DNA from: JAAUUJ01 sp964392245
GTDB taxonomy: Bacteria > Cyanobacteriota > Cyanobacteriia > Thermostichales > Thermostichaceae
Length of the DNA: 64,000 nt
Assembly (NCBI GenBank): GCA_964392245.1
Contig: CAYMOX010000008.1
Span: 1 to 64,000 of the forward strand
Reading direction: 5' to 3'
Both the position numbers and the translations under genes were made by a program. Positions 10,101 to 19,100 of the stretch are shown here, piece after piece; positions within the stretch are counted from its first letter, which is position 1, and every line of letters starts with the position of its first letter. The notes under the pieces are model-generated. The model saw only the letters and a program-made list of their open reading frames with translations, did not search any database and was not told the origin of the DNA.

Positions 10101-13100
10101 GTTCCCGCAAGACATTCCTATCGCAGGTCTCGTCTACATTGTCCCACAGGAGGACGATCCGCTGTTTACCGAAATCCTTTCACTGAAACTACTCCAGCTA
10201 GTGCAAGTTTTGTTAGAGCAACTGAATTCCTTTGCTGCAAAAGTCTGGGTTGTTACTTCAGGGGCGATTCCATATGGGACACAACCTGTGGTTCTCTCTC
10301 AATCTTCTCTATGGGGTTTAGGTAAAGTTATTTCCCTTGAATATCCCCAACTTTGGGGTGGGCTGATTGATCTTGATCCTGCCATCTCCGTCGAGTCTCA
10401 ACTGCCTCTACTCTGCCAGGAAGTTTTACATCCTGATCATGAAGACCAGATTCTTTTTAGAAATGGGCAGCGATTTGTCCCTCGCTTAGTTCCTCTTCTC
10501 CCTCCTTCCCTCAAGACTCCCCCGATTGATCCACAGGGAATGTATTTGATCACAGGCGGAACAGGTTTTCTAGGTCTGCAACTGGCGAGATGGTTAGTGG
10601 ATAGGGGGGGACGTTATCTGAGCCTAGTGAGTCGGAGAGGCCTAAGTGAAGAGTCTCACTCTGTTGTTGATGTCCTACGGGCTGCAGGCGCTGAGGTCAC
10701 GATCCACGCTACGGATGTTACCAATTACTCAGATATGGAAACTATGTGGCAACAGATCCACACCAAGGGAATTCCGCTTAAGGGCATCGTCCATGCAGCC
10801 GGGATTGAGGGAACGACTCCTTTAGCCGATCTGACCTCTGAGCAATGGCAGCAGGTGCTGCGACCTAAGGTGAGGGGGGGGTGGATCCTGCATCAACTTT
10901 CTCAGTCAGAGCCATTGGACTTCTTTGTCTGTTTCTCATCGATTGCTTCGGTGTGGGGCTCACAGGGACAGGCCCATTATGCAGCGGCCAACCAGTTTTT
11001 AGATAGTCTGGTCCACTACCGTCGAACTCAAGGGTTGCCGGGTCTTACCATCAACTGGGGTCCTTGGTCGGGTGGGGGAATGGTGACGGCAGAGGCTCAA
11101 ACCAGGCTGTCGCAAGCAGGGGTGCAGGTACTGGATCCTCCTCAAGCACTCTCAGCATTTGAGATTCTTCTGTCTTCCGAAATAGTCCAGGCAATTGTCA
11201 GTCAAAATCAATGGTCCTGCTTCAAACGGCTCTACACTGCCAGACGATCCCGTCCATTTTTAGATCAGATCCAGGTCTCTTCCTCAGAAGCAGAAAGTGA
11301 AAACAAGCCCAACTCAGCTCCCTCCGATTTAGTGGTTCGTTTACAGTCACTACCAGAGAGCGAACGACTTAGATATCTGCAAGCACTTTTAGAAGAGCAG
11401 CTACGCTCAGTTTTAGGTTTGAAAATAGGTCAATCCCTGGATCCACAGAAGGGGTTTTTTGATCTGGGAATGGACTCTCTCATGGCGGTAGAGCTTCGCA
11501 ATCGGCTGCAACCTCTTCTCAATACGCCCTTGTCTGTCAGCCTGGCATTTGATTTCCCCACCCTAAATCGCTTATCTCACTTTATTGATCAGGAAATTTT
11601 TTCTGAGAAGATTAGCTCTAAACAAACAATTTCATCATCAATCTCAATTGCTGAACCCATTGCCATTATCGGAACCGCCTGTCGCTTTCCAGGTGATGTA
11701 CAATCCCCTGAAGATTTCTGGCAGAAACTACGATCAGGGTTTGATGCCATCACCGAGATTCCACCTGAACGGCAAAATCTGCAATCCTTTTCGGATTCTT
11801 TAGCAGGGATTTCCAGTTGTCGCTATGGAGGATTTCTCAAAGAGATTAGCTACTTTGATCCTGCTTTCTTTGGGATTACTGCCCAGGAGGCAAGATATAT
11901 CGATCCTCAACACCGATTGCTTCTGGAAGTGTGCTGGGAAGCGATGGAACGGGCAGGCCGAGTTCCGAATCGCCAGATGGATCAGAGCACTGGAGTGTTT
12001 GTTGGAATCACCCTCAACGATTATGGGGAGTTGACTCAGAAAGCTGGTAAATTATCGTACCCATCAGCGTTTGGAGTCACTGGAGGGTCACTTAATGCGG
12101 CAGCAGGCCGGATTTCGTATGTGTTTGGTTTTACCGGACCTTCTATGGCGATAGATACTGCTTGTTCCTCATCATTAGTGGCCATTCATCAAGCCTGTCA
12201 AAGTTTACGGTTAAAAGAATGTGACATGGCGCTGGCAGGAGGAGTCAACCTGATCCTTTCTCCTGATTCCATGATTGCGGCTTCTCAAGCCCAGATGTTG
12301 GCAGCGGATGGGCACTGCAAACCCTTTGATGCAAATGCGGATGGGATTGGACGGGGAGAAGGATGTGGAATGCTGGTGCTGAAACGTCTGTCTGATGCCT
12401 TGCGAGATGGGGATCGGGTTCAGGCGGTGATTACGGCCAGTGCGGTCAATCAGGATGGACCCAGTAGTGGGTTTACCATCCCCAATGGTCAGGCCCAGCA
12501 ACAGTTGATCCGGAAAGCTCTTGCACAAGCCGAGCTAGAGCCAGCCGAGATCAATTACATTGAGGCCCATGGAACGGGAACGGCCTTAGGAGATCCAATT
12601 GAGGTGACTGCTCTGGGAGGTATTTTTGGGAGCACTCGTACTTCTGAAGATCCCCTCTGGATTGGCTCGGTTAAGGCCAACATCGGCCACCTGGAATCGG
12701 CAGCAGGCGTCTCAGGCTTGATGAAAGTGATCCTGGCTCTACAGCATGAAGAGATCCCTCCCCATCATCATGTGCAAGAGTTAAATCCTAGAATTGATTG
12801 GGAGCATTTGCCCTTGCGGGTACCGACTCAGATCCAGCCCTGGCCACGAACCCAAAAAAAGCGGATCGCAGGAGTGAGTTCTTTTGGTATTAGTGGCACC
12901 AATGCCCATGTCATCGTCGAAGAAGCTCCTCTTTCTCCAGTGACGCCTCCTGCATGGGGTGAAAGACCTTTGCATGTGTTTACGCTCTCTGCGAAATCCC
13001 TTCAGGCATTGCGGCAGCTTGTGGATCACTACTGCCGGTATTTGGAAAATAGAGAAGTTAATCTAGCAGATCTGTGTTTTACAACCAATGCAGGTCGGGG

Positions 13101-16100
13101 GCATTTCTCAAAACGATTGGCTATCGTGACTGGATCAGTGCCTGATCTACAAGAGAAAATTAATGCATTTTCATCAGGACAGAAAGTAAAAGATCTATCC
13201 GTTGGCAATGTAGAAGAAAGCGCCTCACTACGAATAGCATTTTTGCTCACAGATGAAGAACCTTTATCTATAAACATGGGTCGGGAACTGTACGAAACTC
13301 AGCCCAGATTTAAAAAGACGCTAGATGCGTGCACCCATCTGATCCAACATAATCCTTTTGCAATCCTTGAAGATCCTGGAAGTCATTTTTCCCTTAAGTC
13401 AGCTGCTATATTTGCTCTGAAGTACAGCCTTGCAAAACTGTGGATGAGTTGGGGTGTTCAGCCTCAGATCTTGATGGGAAATGGTGTGGGCGAGTATGTG
13501 ATGGCTTGTCTGGCAGAGGTATTCAATCTTGCAGATGGACTCAGACTAATTGCAGCTAGCTCGCAGGAAACTCGGATCAATATCCTTGAGCATATTGAGT
13601 TTTCAATGCCAAGGATACCTTTGACCTCAATGAATAGTGGAGATGATATTAGCTCTAGGATCACAACTATTGATTACTGGATTAATGATCAGCGACAGGG
13701 AATTAGTACATCGATAAATCTGGGATCTTTACAAGATCAAGGTGTAGACCTGTGTATAGAAATCAGTACTCATCCTGAATTCTGGGTGCTGAGTCAGCCT
13801 CATATTTCCAAGAGCCAGGCGATTCAGTTAGGAAGCGATCGAGAGGGATCTTCTTCCTGGGATCAGATTCTCTCCATCCTGGCCCGATTGTATGTGCTGG
13901 GGAAACAAATTAACTGGGAGAATTTCGATGATGGATATAGTCGACAAAAGGTTTCTGATCTTCCCACTTACCCTTTTCAGCGCCAACCCTATTGGGTGGA
14001 GTCAACATCACACTCGAGTCCTGTTACAACAACTACATCTGTTATAGAACTGCTGCAGCAAGGAAAAGTTCAGGAGCTTGTGCAACTGATAGATAATGAT
14101 AGTCATGGAAACATAGATCTGGATCTTGAAAAAACAATAACCCACTTATGTGATCTGCACCGCCAGCAATCAATGAAATCTGAGGTGAGAGATCTAGCTT
14201 ATCAGATGAAGTGGGAAGAGAAGGCACTGATAGAGACAGCATCTAAATCTCCTCATGGACGCTGGATTTTGATGGTTGCTGACATAACCACAGGTGAAGT
14301 ACTAGCAGATCATCTCAACTCTTTGGGACATGCATGCATCCTGGTGACTTTAGAGGAAAGATCAAGTAGATTTGAAACTTATATTCTTTATCCAGATCAT
14401 CCAGACTTCTTTGATCACTTTTGGAATGAGCAGAATCAGATGCATAGGGATCTTCCCTTGCTGGGAATTGTACATATGTGGGGCCTAGCCACTCCATCCA
14501 ATCAACAAATTCAAGATCTTAATGATCTCAATAATGCGCTAAATATTGGAACTCGCTCTTTACTCTATCTGATCCAGATGGTATTGAGAAGGAACATCCC
14601 CATGCAGCCTAAGATCTGGATTGTATCCCAACAGGCACAGGCAATATCAAATCAAGGAGTAAACTTAGCTCAAACACCAGCTTGGGGCCTGGGTCGTACT
14701 GCTAGTCTGGAATATCCTGAATTTTGGGGAGGACTGATTGATCTGGATCCTGAGGATTCTGTAGAGATACAATGTCAGCAGATTTCAAGAGAAATCTTGC
14801 AGTCTGATGGTGAGAAAGAAATAGCTTATCGGCAAAATTGCAGGCACGTAAGCCGTTTGTTTGCTACTCCTGATCTGCCCTCATTAACAGAATTAATCAA
14901 TGCGCAAAGCACATACCTAATCACAGGTGGATTAGGATATATGGGCTCAGAAACTGCTCGACATCTCATCAAGCTTGGCGCTCGTTATCTAGTGTTAATC
15001 GGGCGATCAGGAATTAGGAATTCAACTCAAGAACAATGGATTCATGAGCTTAAGAAACAGGGAGTTGAGATCCAGATTCATCAAGTTAATATTGCAGATC
15101 CTGATGCACTCACTACAGTTCTGGAGAACGTGAGGATCTCGATGCCGCCGATCAAAGGGATAGTTCATGCCGCAGGGACTTTAGCTGATGCCTTACTACT
15201 TCAGCAACACTGGGAAGACTTCAGTACAGTGATGCAATCCAAAGTTTATGGATCCTGGAACTTGCACTGGCTGACCCAGAATGATCAGCTGGACTTTTTC
15301 ACTTGTTTTTCCTCTATAACCTCATTACTGGGAAATCGTGGTCAGAGTAATTATGCCGCTGCCAATGCATTCTTAGATGGGCTATGTCTGTATCGGGCAA
15401 GTCTGGGGCAACCTGGATTAAGTATCAACTGGGGACCGTGGTCGGGTGGGGGGATGGCTACTCAATGGAATATAGATCAGCCGCGATCGCTTGCACAAAC
15501 TGGGATCAAGCAACTCAGCAGTGCGGAAGGATTACTAGCTTTTGAATCATGTCTTGGTTTGGCAGGGCAAGTTGGCATTGTGAACTTTGCCTGGAATGAT
15601 CTGAAAACTATCCTTCGTAATAAGTGGAGTCCTCTGTTTACATGTTTATGTCCAGATCTTGCTCAACTAGGAGATAAACACAATCAGAATAACATCGGAT
15701 TAATTGAATCACTCAGATCAATTCCTCCTGAGCAAAGACAGCAATATTTTACTCGCCATATCACTGATCGGCTTAGAGTTATACTGGGGCTTGGACATGA
15801 TGAAAATATTCCTTTAACAAAAGTATTTACTGAGATGGGCCTTGACTCGCTCATGATGCTGGAGTTTCGAGATCATTTGCAAAATATGACCGGACTGATC
15901 TTGCCTGCAACGTTACTTTTAGAACAGCCCACAGTAGCTCAACTTGCTGAATCTTTGGCCAGAGCGATGATGTCATCACCTGGAGAGGCACAGGAATTAG
16001 ACGTGATATCAGAAAAGACACTACCTTATGATCCCTCAAAGATTGAATCAATGAATGAAGATCAGCTGGAATCTGCCCTAGAGCAGGAGATGACCAGATG

Positions 16101-16131
16101 GCTAACATCTGATCCAATGATTAACGAGTGA
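7135..16131 (+). CDS. Bimodular polyketide synthase: KS-AT-KR-ACP-KS-psiAT-KR-ACP
   Basis: 2998 residues. The ATG at 7135 follows GAGG at 7122-7125. An N-terminal helical docking segment (1-38) is followed by module 3a: KS 40-466 (active Cys213 in DTACSSS, plus EAHGTG and NLGHLEGAAG); AT 566-900 with GQGSQ, GHSLGEY and QAFHSP, predicted to use malonyl-CoA; KR 926-1365 with ITGGTGFLG, SVWGSQGQAHYAAAN and no LDD motif, hence A-type; ACP Ser1448. Module 3b: KS 1506-1932 (Cys1677, all motifs kept); a degenerate AT 2029-2243, annotated separately; KR 2356-2830 with LAD before the active site, hence B-type-like; ACP with MGLDSL (Ser2905). There is no DH or ER. The C-terminal tail (IESMNEDQLESAL) resembles cyanobacterial PKS docking tails and fits the N-terminal helix of the next protein. 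Confidence 0.95.
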   Translation: MTNKEDKQVGQAAVTRQAMLQALKEARTRLEAFEQAKTEPIAVIGLGCRFPGGANDPDQFWSILQEGVDAVIEVPSDRWNIDDYYDPDPEIPGKMYTRYGGFLREPIDQFDPEFFGISPREAMRMDPQQRLLLEVSWEALEHAGQAAEQLRHSRTGVFMGLCWDDYAERTRLPGNEDTLDQYATFGTLRSVAVGRISYVLGLQGPNIQIDTACSSSLVSVHLACQSLRSKESDMALAGGVNLLISPLTTLARCKSKALSRDGRCKTFDAAADGYGQGEGCGVVVLKRLSDAVANKDPILALIRGSAINHDGPSSGLTVPNEQAQEELIRQALKNARVKPEQIQYVEAHGTGTAIGDPVEVGALDAVFGSTHTQEMPLLIGSVKTNLGHLEGAAGIACFIKLVLALQREEIPPHLHFHTPNPLINWEHLAIRVVEQRTPWLRGQKPRLGGVSSFGMSGTNAHVILEEAPPPGLVASPKPDRPLHMFAISARSAMALRQLVERYRNAPGLVSLNLADLCFSVNTGRNHFSHRLALVAGTMPELLHKLTEVIQSTASIVSTQGEHPPQVTFLFTGQGSQYAGMGQELYGTQPVFREALDWCAQILDQYLDRPLLEILQARESDSLLNQTLYTQPALFALEYSLAHLWMSWGIHPAVLMGHSLGEYVAACIAGVFSLEDGLKLIAHRARLMQFLPSDGAMAAVWSDPEAVQSVMANFPDQLSIAACNGPENVVISGERQAVAKVSRELESRGLKVTPLSVSQAFHSPLMEPILPEFRAIAEQIQYSNAQIPIISNLTGKRAGEEISTAEYWIKHILQPVQFARGVRSLEEEGVEIYVEVGPKPVLLGMARACAPDPEPLFLPSLRAGQRDWEIMLESLAQLYVRGLTINWQGFDQGYGRCKISGLPTYPFQRERYWLELPATSKPHHRSTSTVTDCFYEIQWQPKPHHTVDSSAQSGQWILMGAQATLLGRALEQWGKQIYRVLPDEPHPRLQFPQDIPIAGLVYIVPQEDDPLFTEILSLKLLQLVQVLLEQLNSFAAKVWVVTSGAIPYGTQPVVLSQSSLWGLGKVISLEYPQLWGGLIDLDPAISVESQLPLLCQEVLHPDHEDQILFRNGQRFVPRLVPLLPPSLKTPPIDPQGMYLITGGTGFLGLQLARWLVDRGGRYLSLVSRRGLSEESHSVVDVLRAAGAEVTIHATDVTNYSDMETMWQQIHTKGIPLKGIVHAAGIEGTTPLADLTSEQWQQVLRPKVRGGWILHQLSQSEPLDFFVCFSSIASVWGSQGQAHYAAANQFLDSLVHYRRTQGLPGLTINWGPWSGGGMVTAEAQTRLSQAGVQVLDPPQALSAFEILLSSEIVQAIVSQNQWSCFKRLYTARRSRPFLDQIQVSSSEAESENKPNSAPSDLVVRLQSLPESERLRYLQALLEEQLRSVLGLKIGQSLDPQKGFFDLGMDSLMAVELRNRLQPLLNTPLSVSLAFDFPTLNRLSHFIDQEIFSEKISSKQTISSSISIAEPIAIIGTACRFPGDVQSPEDFWQKLRSGFDAITEIPPERQNLQSFSDSLAGISSCRYGGFLKEISYFDPAFFGITAQEARYIDPQHRLLLEVCWEAMERAGRVPNRQMDQSTGVFVGITLNDYGELTQKAGKLSYPSAFGVTGGSLNAAAGRISYVFGFTGPSMAIDTACSSSLVAIHQACQSLRLKECDMALAGGVNLILSPDSMIAASQAQMLAADGHCKPFDANADGIGRGEGCGMLVLKRLSDALRDGDRVQAVITASAVNQDGPSSGFTIPNGQAQQQLIRKALAQAELEPAEINYIEAHGTGTALGDPIEVTALGGIFGSTRTSEDPLWIGSVKANIGHLESAAGVSGLMKVILALQHEEIPPHHHVQELNPRIDWEHLPLRVPTQIQPWPRTQKKRIAGVSSFGISGTNAHVIVEEAPLSPVTPPAWGERPLHVFTLSAKSLQALRQLVDHYCRYLENREVNLADLCFTTNAGRGHFSKRLAIVTGSVPDLQEKINAFSSGQKVKDLSVGNVEESASLRIAFLLTDEEPLSINMGRELYETQPRFKKTLDACTHLIQHNPFAILEDPGSHFSLKSAAIFALKYSLAKLWMSWGVQPQILMGNGVGEYVMACLAEVFNLADGLRLIAASSQETRINILEHIEFSMPRIPLTSMNSGDDISSRITTIDYWINDQRQGISTSINLGSLQDQGVDLCIEISTHPEFWVLSQPHISKSQAIQLGSDREGSSSWDQILSILARLYVLGKQINWENFDDGYSRQKVSDLPTYPFQRQPYWVESTSHSSPVTTTTSVIELLQQGKVQELVQLIDNDSHGNIDLDLEKTITHLCDLHRQQSMKSEVRDLAYQMKWEEKALIETASKSPHGRWILMVADITTGEVLADHLNSLGHACILVTLEERSSRFETYILYPDHPDFFDHFWNEQNQMHRDLPLLGIVHMWGLATPSNQQIQDLNDLNNALNIGTRSLLYLIQMVLRRNIPMQPKIWIVSQQAQAISNQGVNLAQTPAWGLGRTASLEYPEFWGGLIDLDPEDSVEIQCQQISREILQSDGEKEIAYRQNCRHVSRLFATPDLPSLTELINAQSTYLITGGLGYMGSETARHLIKLGARYLVLIGRSGIRNSTQEQWIHELKKQGVEIQIHQVNIADPDALTTVLENVRISMPPIKGIVHAAGTLADALLLQQHWEDFSTVMQSKVYGSWNLHWLTQNDQLDFFTCFSSITSLLGNRGQSNYAAANAFLDGLCLYRASLGQPGLSINWGPWSGGGMATQWNIDQPRSLAQTGIKQLSSAEGLLAFESCLGLAGQVGIVNFAWNDLKTILRNKWSPLFTCLCPDLAQLGDKHNQNNIGLIESLRSIPPEQRQQYFTRHITDRLRVILGLGHDENIPLTKVFTEMGLDSLMMLEFRDHLQNMTGLILPATLLLEQPTVAQLAESLARAMMSSPGEAQELDVISEKTLPYDPSKIESMNEDQLESALEQEMTRWLTSDPMINE
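10825..11130 (+). repeat. KR-domain segment nearly identical to 19626-19931 (copy 1)
   Basis: Read side by side, this KR segment of gene 3 and the one at 19626-19931 in gene 4 differ at only about a dozen positions in 300 bases. For the first 200 bases only three differences are seen. The KR sequence just upstream in the same domains is much more divergent. It includes a run of eight G near 10873. Confidence 0.85.
13219..13860 (+). other. Degenerate acyltransferase domain of module 3b
   Basis: The position and flanks match an AT, but GQGSQ is replaced by LTDEEPLS. The GHSxGE motif reads GNGVGE, so the nucleophile Ser is Gly (GGT at 13483-13485). The whole small subdomain with the AFHSP catalytic His is missing: the sequence jumps from GLRLIAAS to a remnant of the next conserved block (IDYWIND). 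The frame is intact. By established AT chemistry this domain cannot load malonyl-CoA. Confidence 0.9.
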
Positions 16132-16172
16132 TGATCCTGTGGACTATCAATAAACTATAAGACTCTCTGGTG

Positions 16173-19100
16173 ATGACAATGACTGAGCAAGCACAGTCTC
16201 GAAAAGATTCTCTCAAACAAGCGTTGCTTGCCCTCTCCAAGGCTAATGCCAGGGTTCAAGAGTTAGAAAAAACACTTTATGATCCCATCGCTATTGTCGG
16301 TATGGCCTGCAGGTTTCCTTGTGCAGATCATCCCGCTGAGTTTTGGCAAGCACTGCGGAATGGTGTCGATGCGGTAGGGCCTATTCCAGCCCAACGCTGG
16401 CAGAGTCAACAATACTTTGATCCCAATCCATCCGCCTCTGGCAAAATCTATATTCGTGAAGCAGCATTACTGAATCAGGTTGATGGCTTTGATCCTCAAT
16501 TCTTTGGGATCTCGCCTCGTGAAGCTCTGCTGATGGATCCACAGCATCGCCTGCTGCTGGAAGTGTGCTGGGAAGCGTTAGAGAGTGCCTGTCTAGCCCC
16601 ACAGGATCTGTGGGAAACCTGGACCGGAGTATTTATCGGCATGTCCTACCATGACTATGAGACGAGACTGCTGCTCTCTGATCTTCCTGACGAAATCACC
16701 TATCTGGGGACGGGAAATGGGGCCTGCTATGCAGCGGGACGTCTCTCTTATTCTCTGGGCTTACAGGGACCTAGTCTGGTGGTGGATACCGCATGCTCCA
16801 GCGCACTGGTGTCATTGCATCTGGCCTGTCAAAGCTTGCGGCTGCAGGAGTGTTCTGTGGCATTGGCAGGGGGTGTTCACCTGATCCTGTCTCCAGAAAT
16901 GACGGTTGTCCTCTCGCGGATGCAGGCGCTCTCTCCAGATGGGCGATGCAAATCCTTTGATGCTTCTGCCAATGGGTTTGGACGCGGAGAAGGGTGTGGA
17001 GTGGTGGTGCTTAAACGCCTGGGTGATGCTCTGGCCCAAGGAGATTCTATTCTGGCCATCATTAAGGGAAGTGCCGTCAATCACGATGGCCCTAGTAATG
17101 GCCTGACAGTACCCAATAAATGGGCTCAAGAGAATCTGTTGCGTCAGGCCTTGAGAAATGCTCAAGTTAAATCAGAGGAAATTGGCTATATTGAAGCTCA
17201 CGGTACAGGCACAGTATTAGGAGATCCACTTGAGATCCGTGCTCTAAGTTCTTTATTTGCTGCAGGACGAGATCCAGAGCATCCCTTGTTAATCGGATCG
17301 GTCAAAAGCAATATTGGTCATCTAGAAGCAGCTTCTGGTATAGCCAGTTTGATCAAGGTGATTCTTTGTCTGCAGCATCAAGAAATTCCTGGAAATCTGC
17401 ATTTCACAACACCGAACCCCTACATTGATTGGGAACATTTACCTTTCAAGGTGCCTGTAGATTCTACTCCCTGGCCACGGAATCAACATCCCCGCATGGC
17501 AGGGATCAGTGCTTTTGGCATGAGTGGCACGAATGCTCACGTGATTGTGGCAGAAGCTCCTCAGCAAGGTGTTAAAGAGTCCCCAAATCTTGATCGACCC
17601 CTGCATATCTTTGCAATTTCGGCCCGATCCGCTGTAGCCCTGAGGCAGTTGGTAGAGAGTTACAGAAATGACTCCAGGCTTGCCAGTCTGAATCTGGGGG
17701 ATCTGTGTTTTTCAGTTAATGCTGGAAGGAACCATTTTTCTCACCGTCTAGCTCTAGTGGCTGGTACAATCCCAGATCTTCAGCAGAAGCTCACGGAGGT
17801 GATTCAATCAACCGAATTAATTGCCTCAAAACAGAGAGAACATCCCCCCAAAGTTGCGTTTCTGTTTACAGGAGAGGGATCTCAATTTGCAGGAATGGGG
17901 CAGGAGCTTTATGATACGCAATCTGTGTTCAGAGCCAGTCTAGATCAGTGTGCTCAGATTCTGAACGCATATCTGGATCGTCCCCTTCTTGAGATCCTTC
18001 TTACCAGAGAAAGTAACTCTCTTCTAAATCGAACACTTTACACCCAACCTGCTCTGTTTGCTCTGAAATATAGCCTGGCACACTTGTGGATGAGCTGGGG
18101 GATCCAGCCTTCTATCCTCATGGGCCACAGTGTGGGGGAATATGTAGCGGCCTGTGTTGCTGGGGTATTCAGTCTGGAAGATGGATTGAAGCTAATCACA
18201 TATCAGGCTCGGCTGATGCAATCTCTTTCGTCAGATCCAGCAACACAAGAGCTCAGAGCCGTTGCCGAACAGATCCAGTATTCAAGAGCCCAGTTTCCGA
18301 TTATTTCCAATCTCACAGGCAAACGTGCAGGCGAAGAGATCAGCAGCGCAGAGTATTGGATCCAGGACATTCGTCAATCGGTTCAATTTGCAGAAGGGAT
18401 GAGATCTTTGCAAAAGGAGGGGGTCGAGATCTATGTGGAGGTAGGACACGGATCGGCGCTGTCGGAGAAGGCTAGAGCTTGGTCGGACGATCCTGAACCG
18501 TTATTTCTCCCCAGTTTACAGCCAGGACAAGGGGAATGGAAGACCCTGTTGGAGAGTCTGGCGCAGCTGTATATGTGCGGGATCAAGGTTGACTGGCGGG
18601 GGTTTGATCGAGGCTATGCACGTCGTAAGATCACTGGTTTGCCTACGTATCCCTTTCAGCGAGAGCGTTACTGGATTGAAACTCATTTTGATCAGCATCT
18701 ATATCCCTCGAAGGATCCTGTTCTCTCCGATTGTCTTTATCAGATTAAATGGCAGCCTCAATTACTCATCCCAGATATAAGCTCTTCACCAGTGGGTCAC
18801 TGGATTCTGATCGGTGATACCTGTTCTCCGCTGGCAGAGGCACTCCAGCAGGTTGGACAAGCATGCACTGTGGTCGAAGATGTGTCTGGGGATCTTCAAG
18901 AAATTATGGCAGGATGGGACATTCAAATTGCTGGCCTGATCTACGCTGTTCCTCAAGCAAGCGATCCTCTTGAGGCAGTGTCCTTTGCTATTCCTTTGCT
19001 GAAGCTTCTTCAAAAATTATTGCAATCGAGCATTCCTTTTCCCCGGATCTGGGTTTTGACCAGAGGAGGGGTCCCCTGTGAGAGCAACCCTATCGACCTC

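Noticed and set aside
10873..10882. Eight-G run as a programmed frameshift or phase-variation site
   Set aside because: It codes for conserved VRGGW in frame in both copies; a sequencing-error risk only, with no sign of a used shift.
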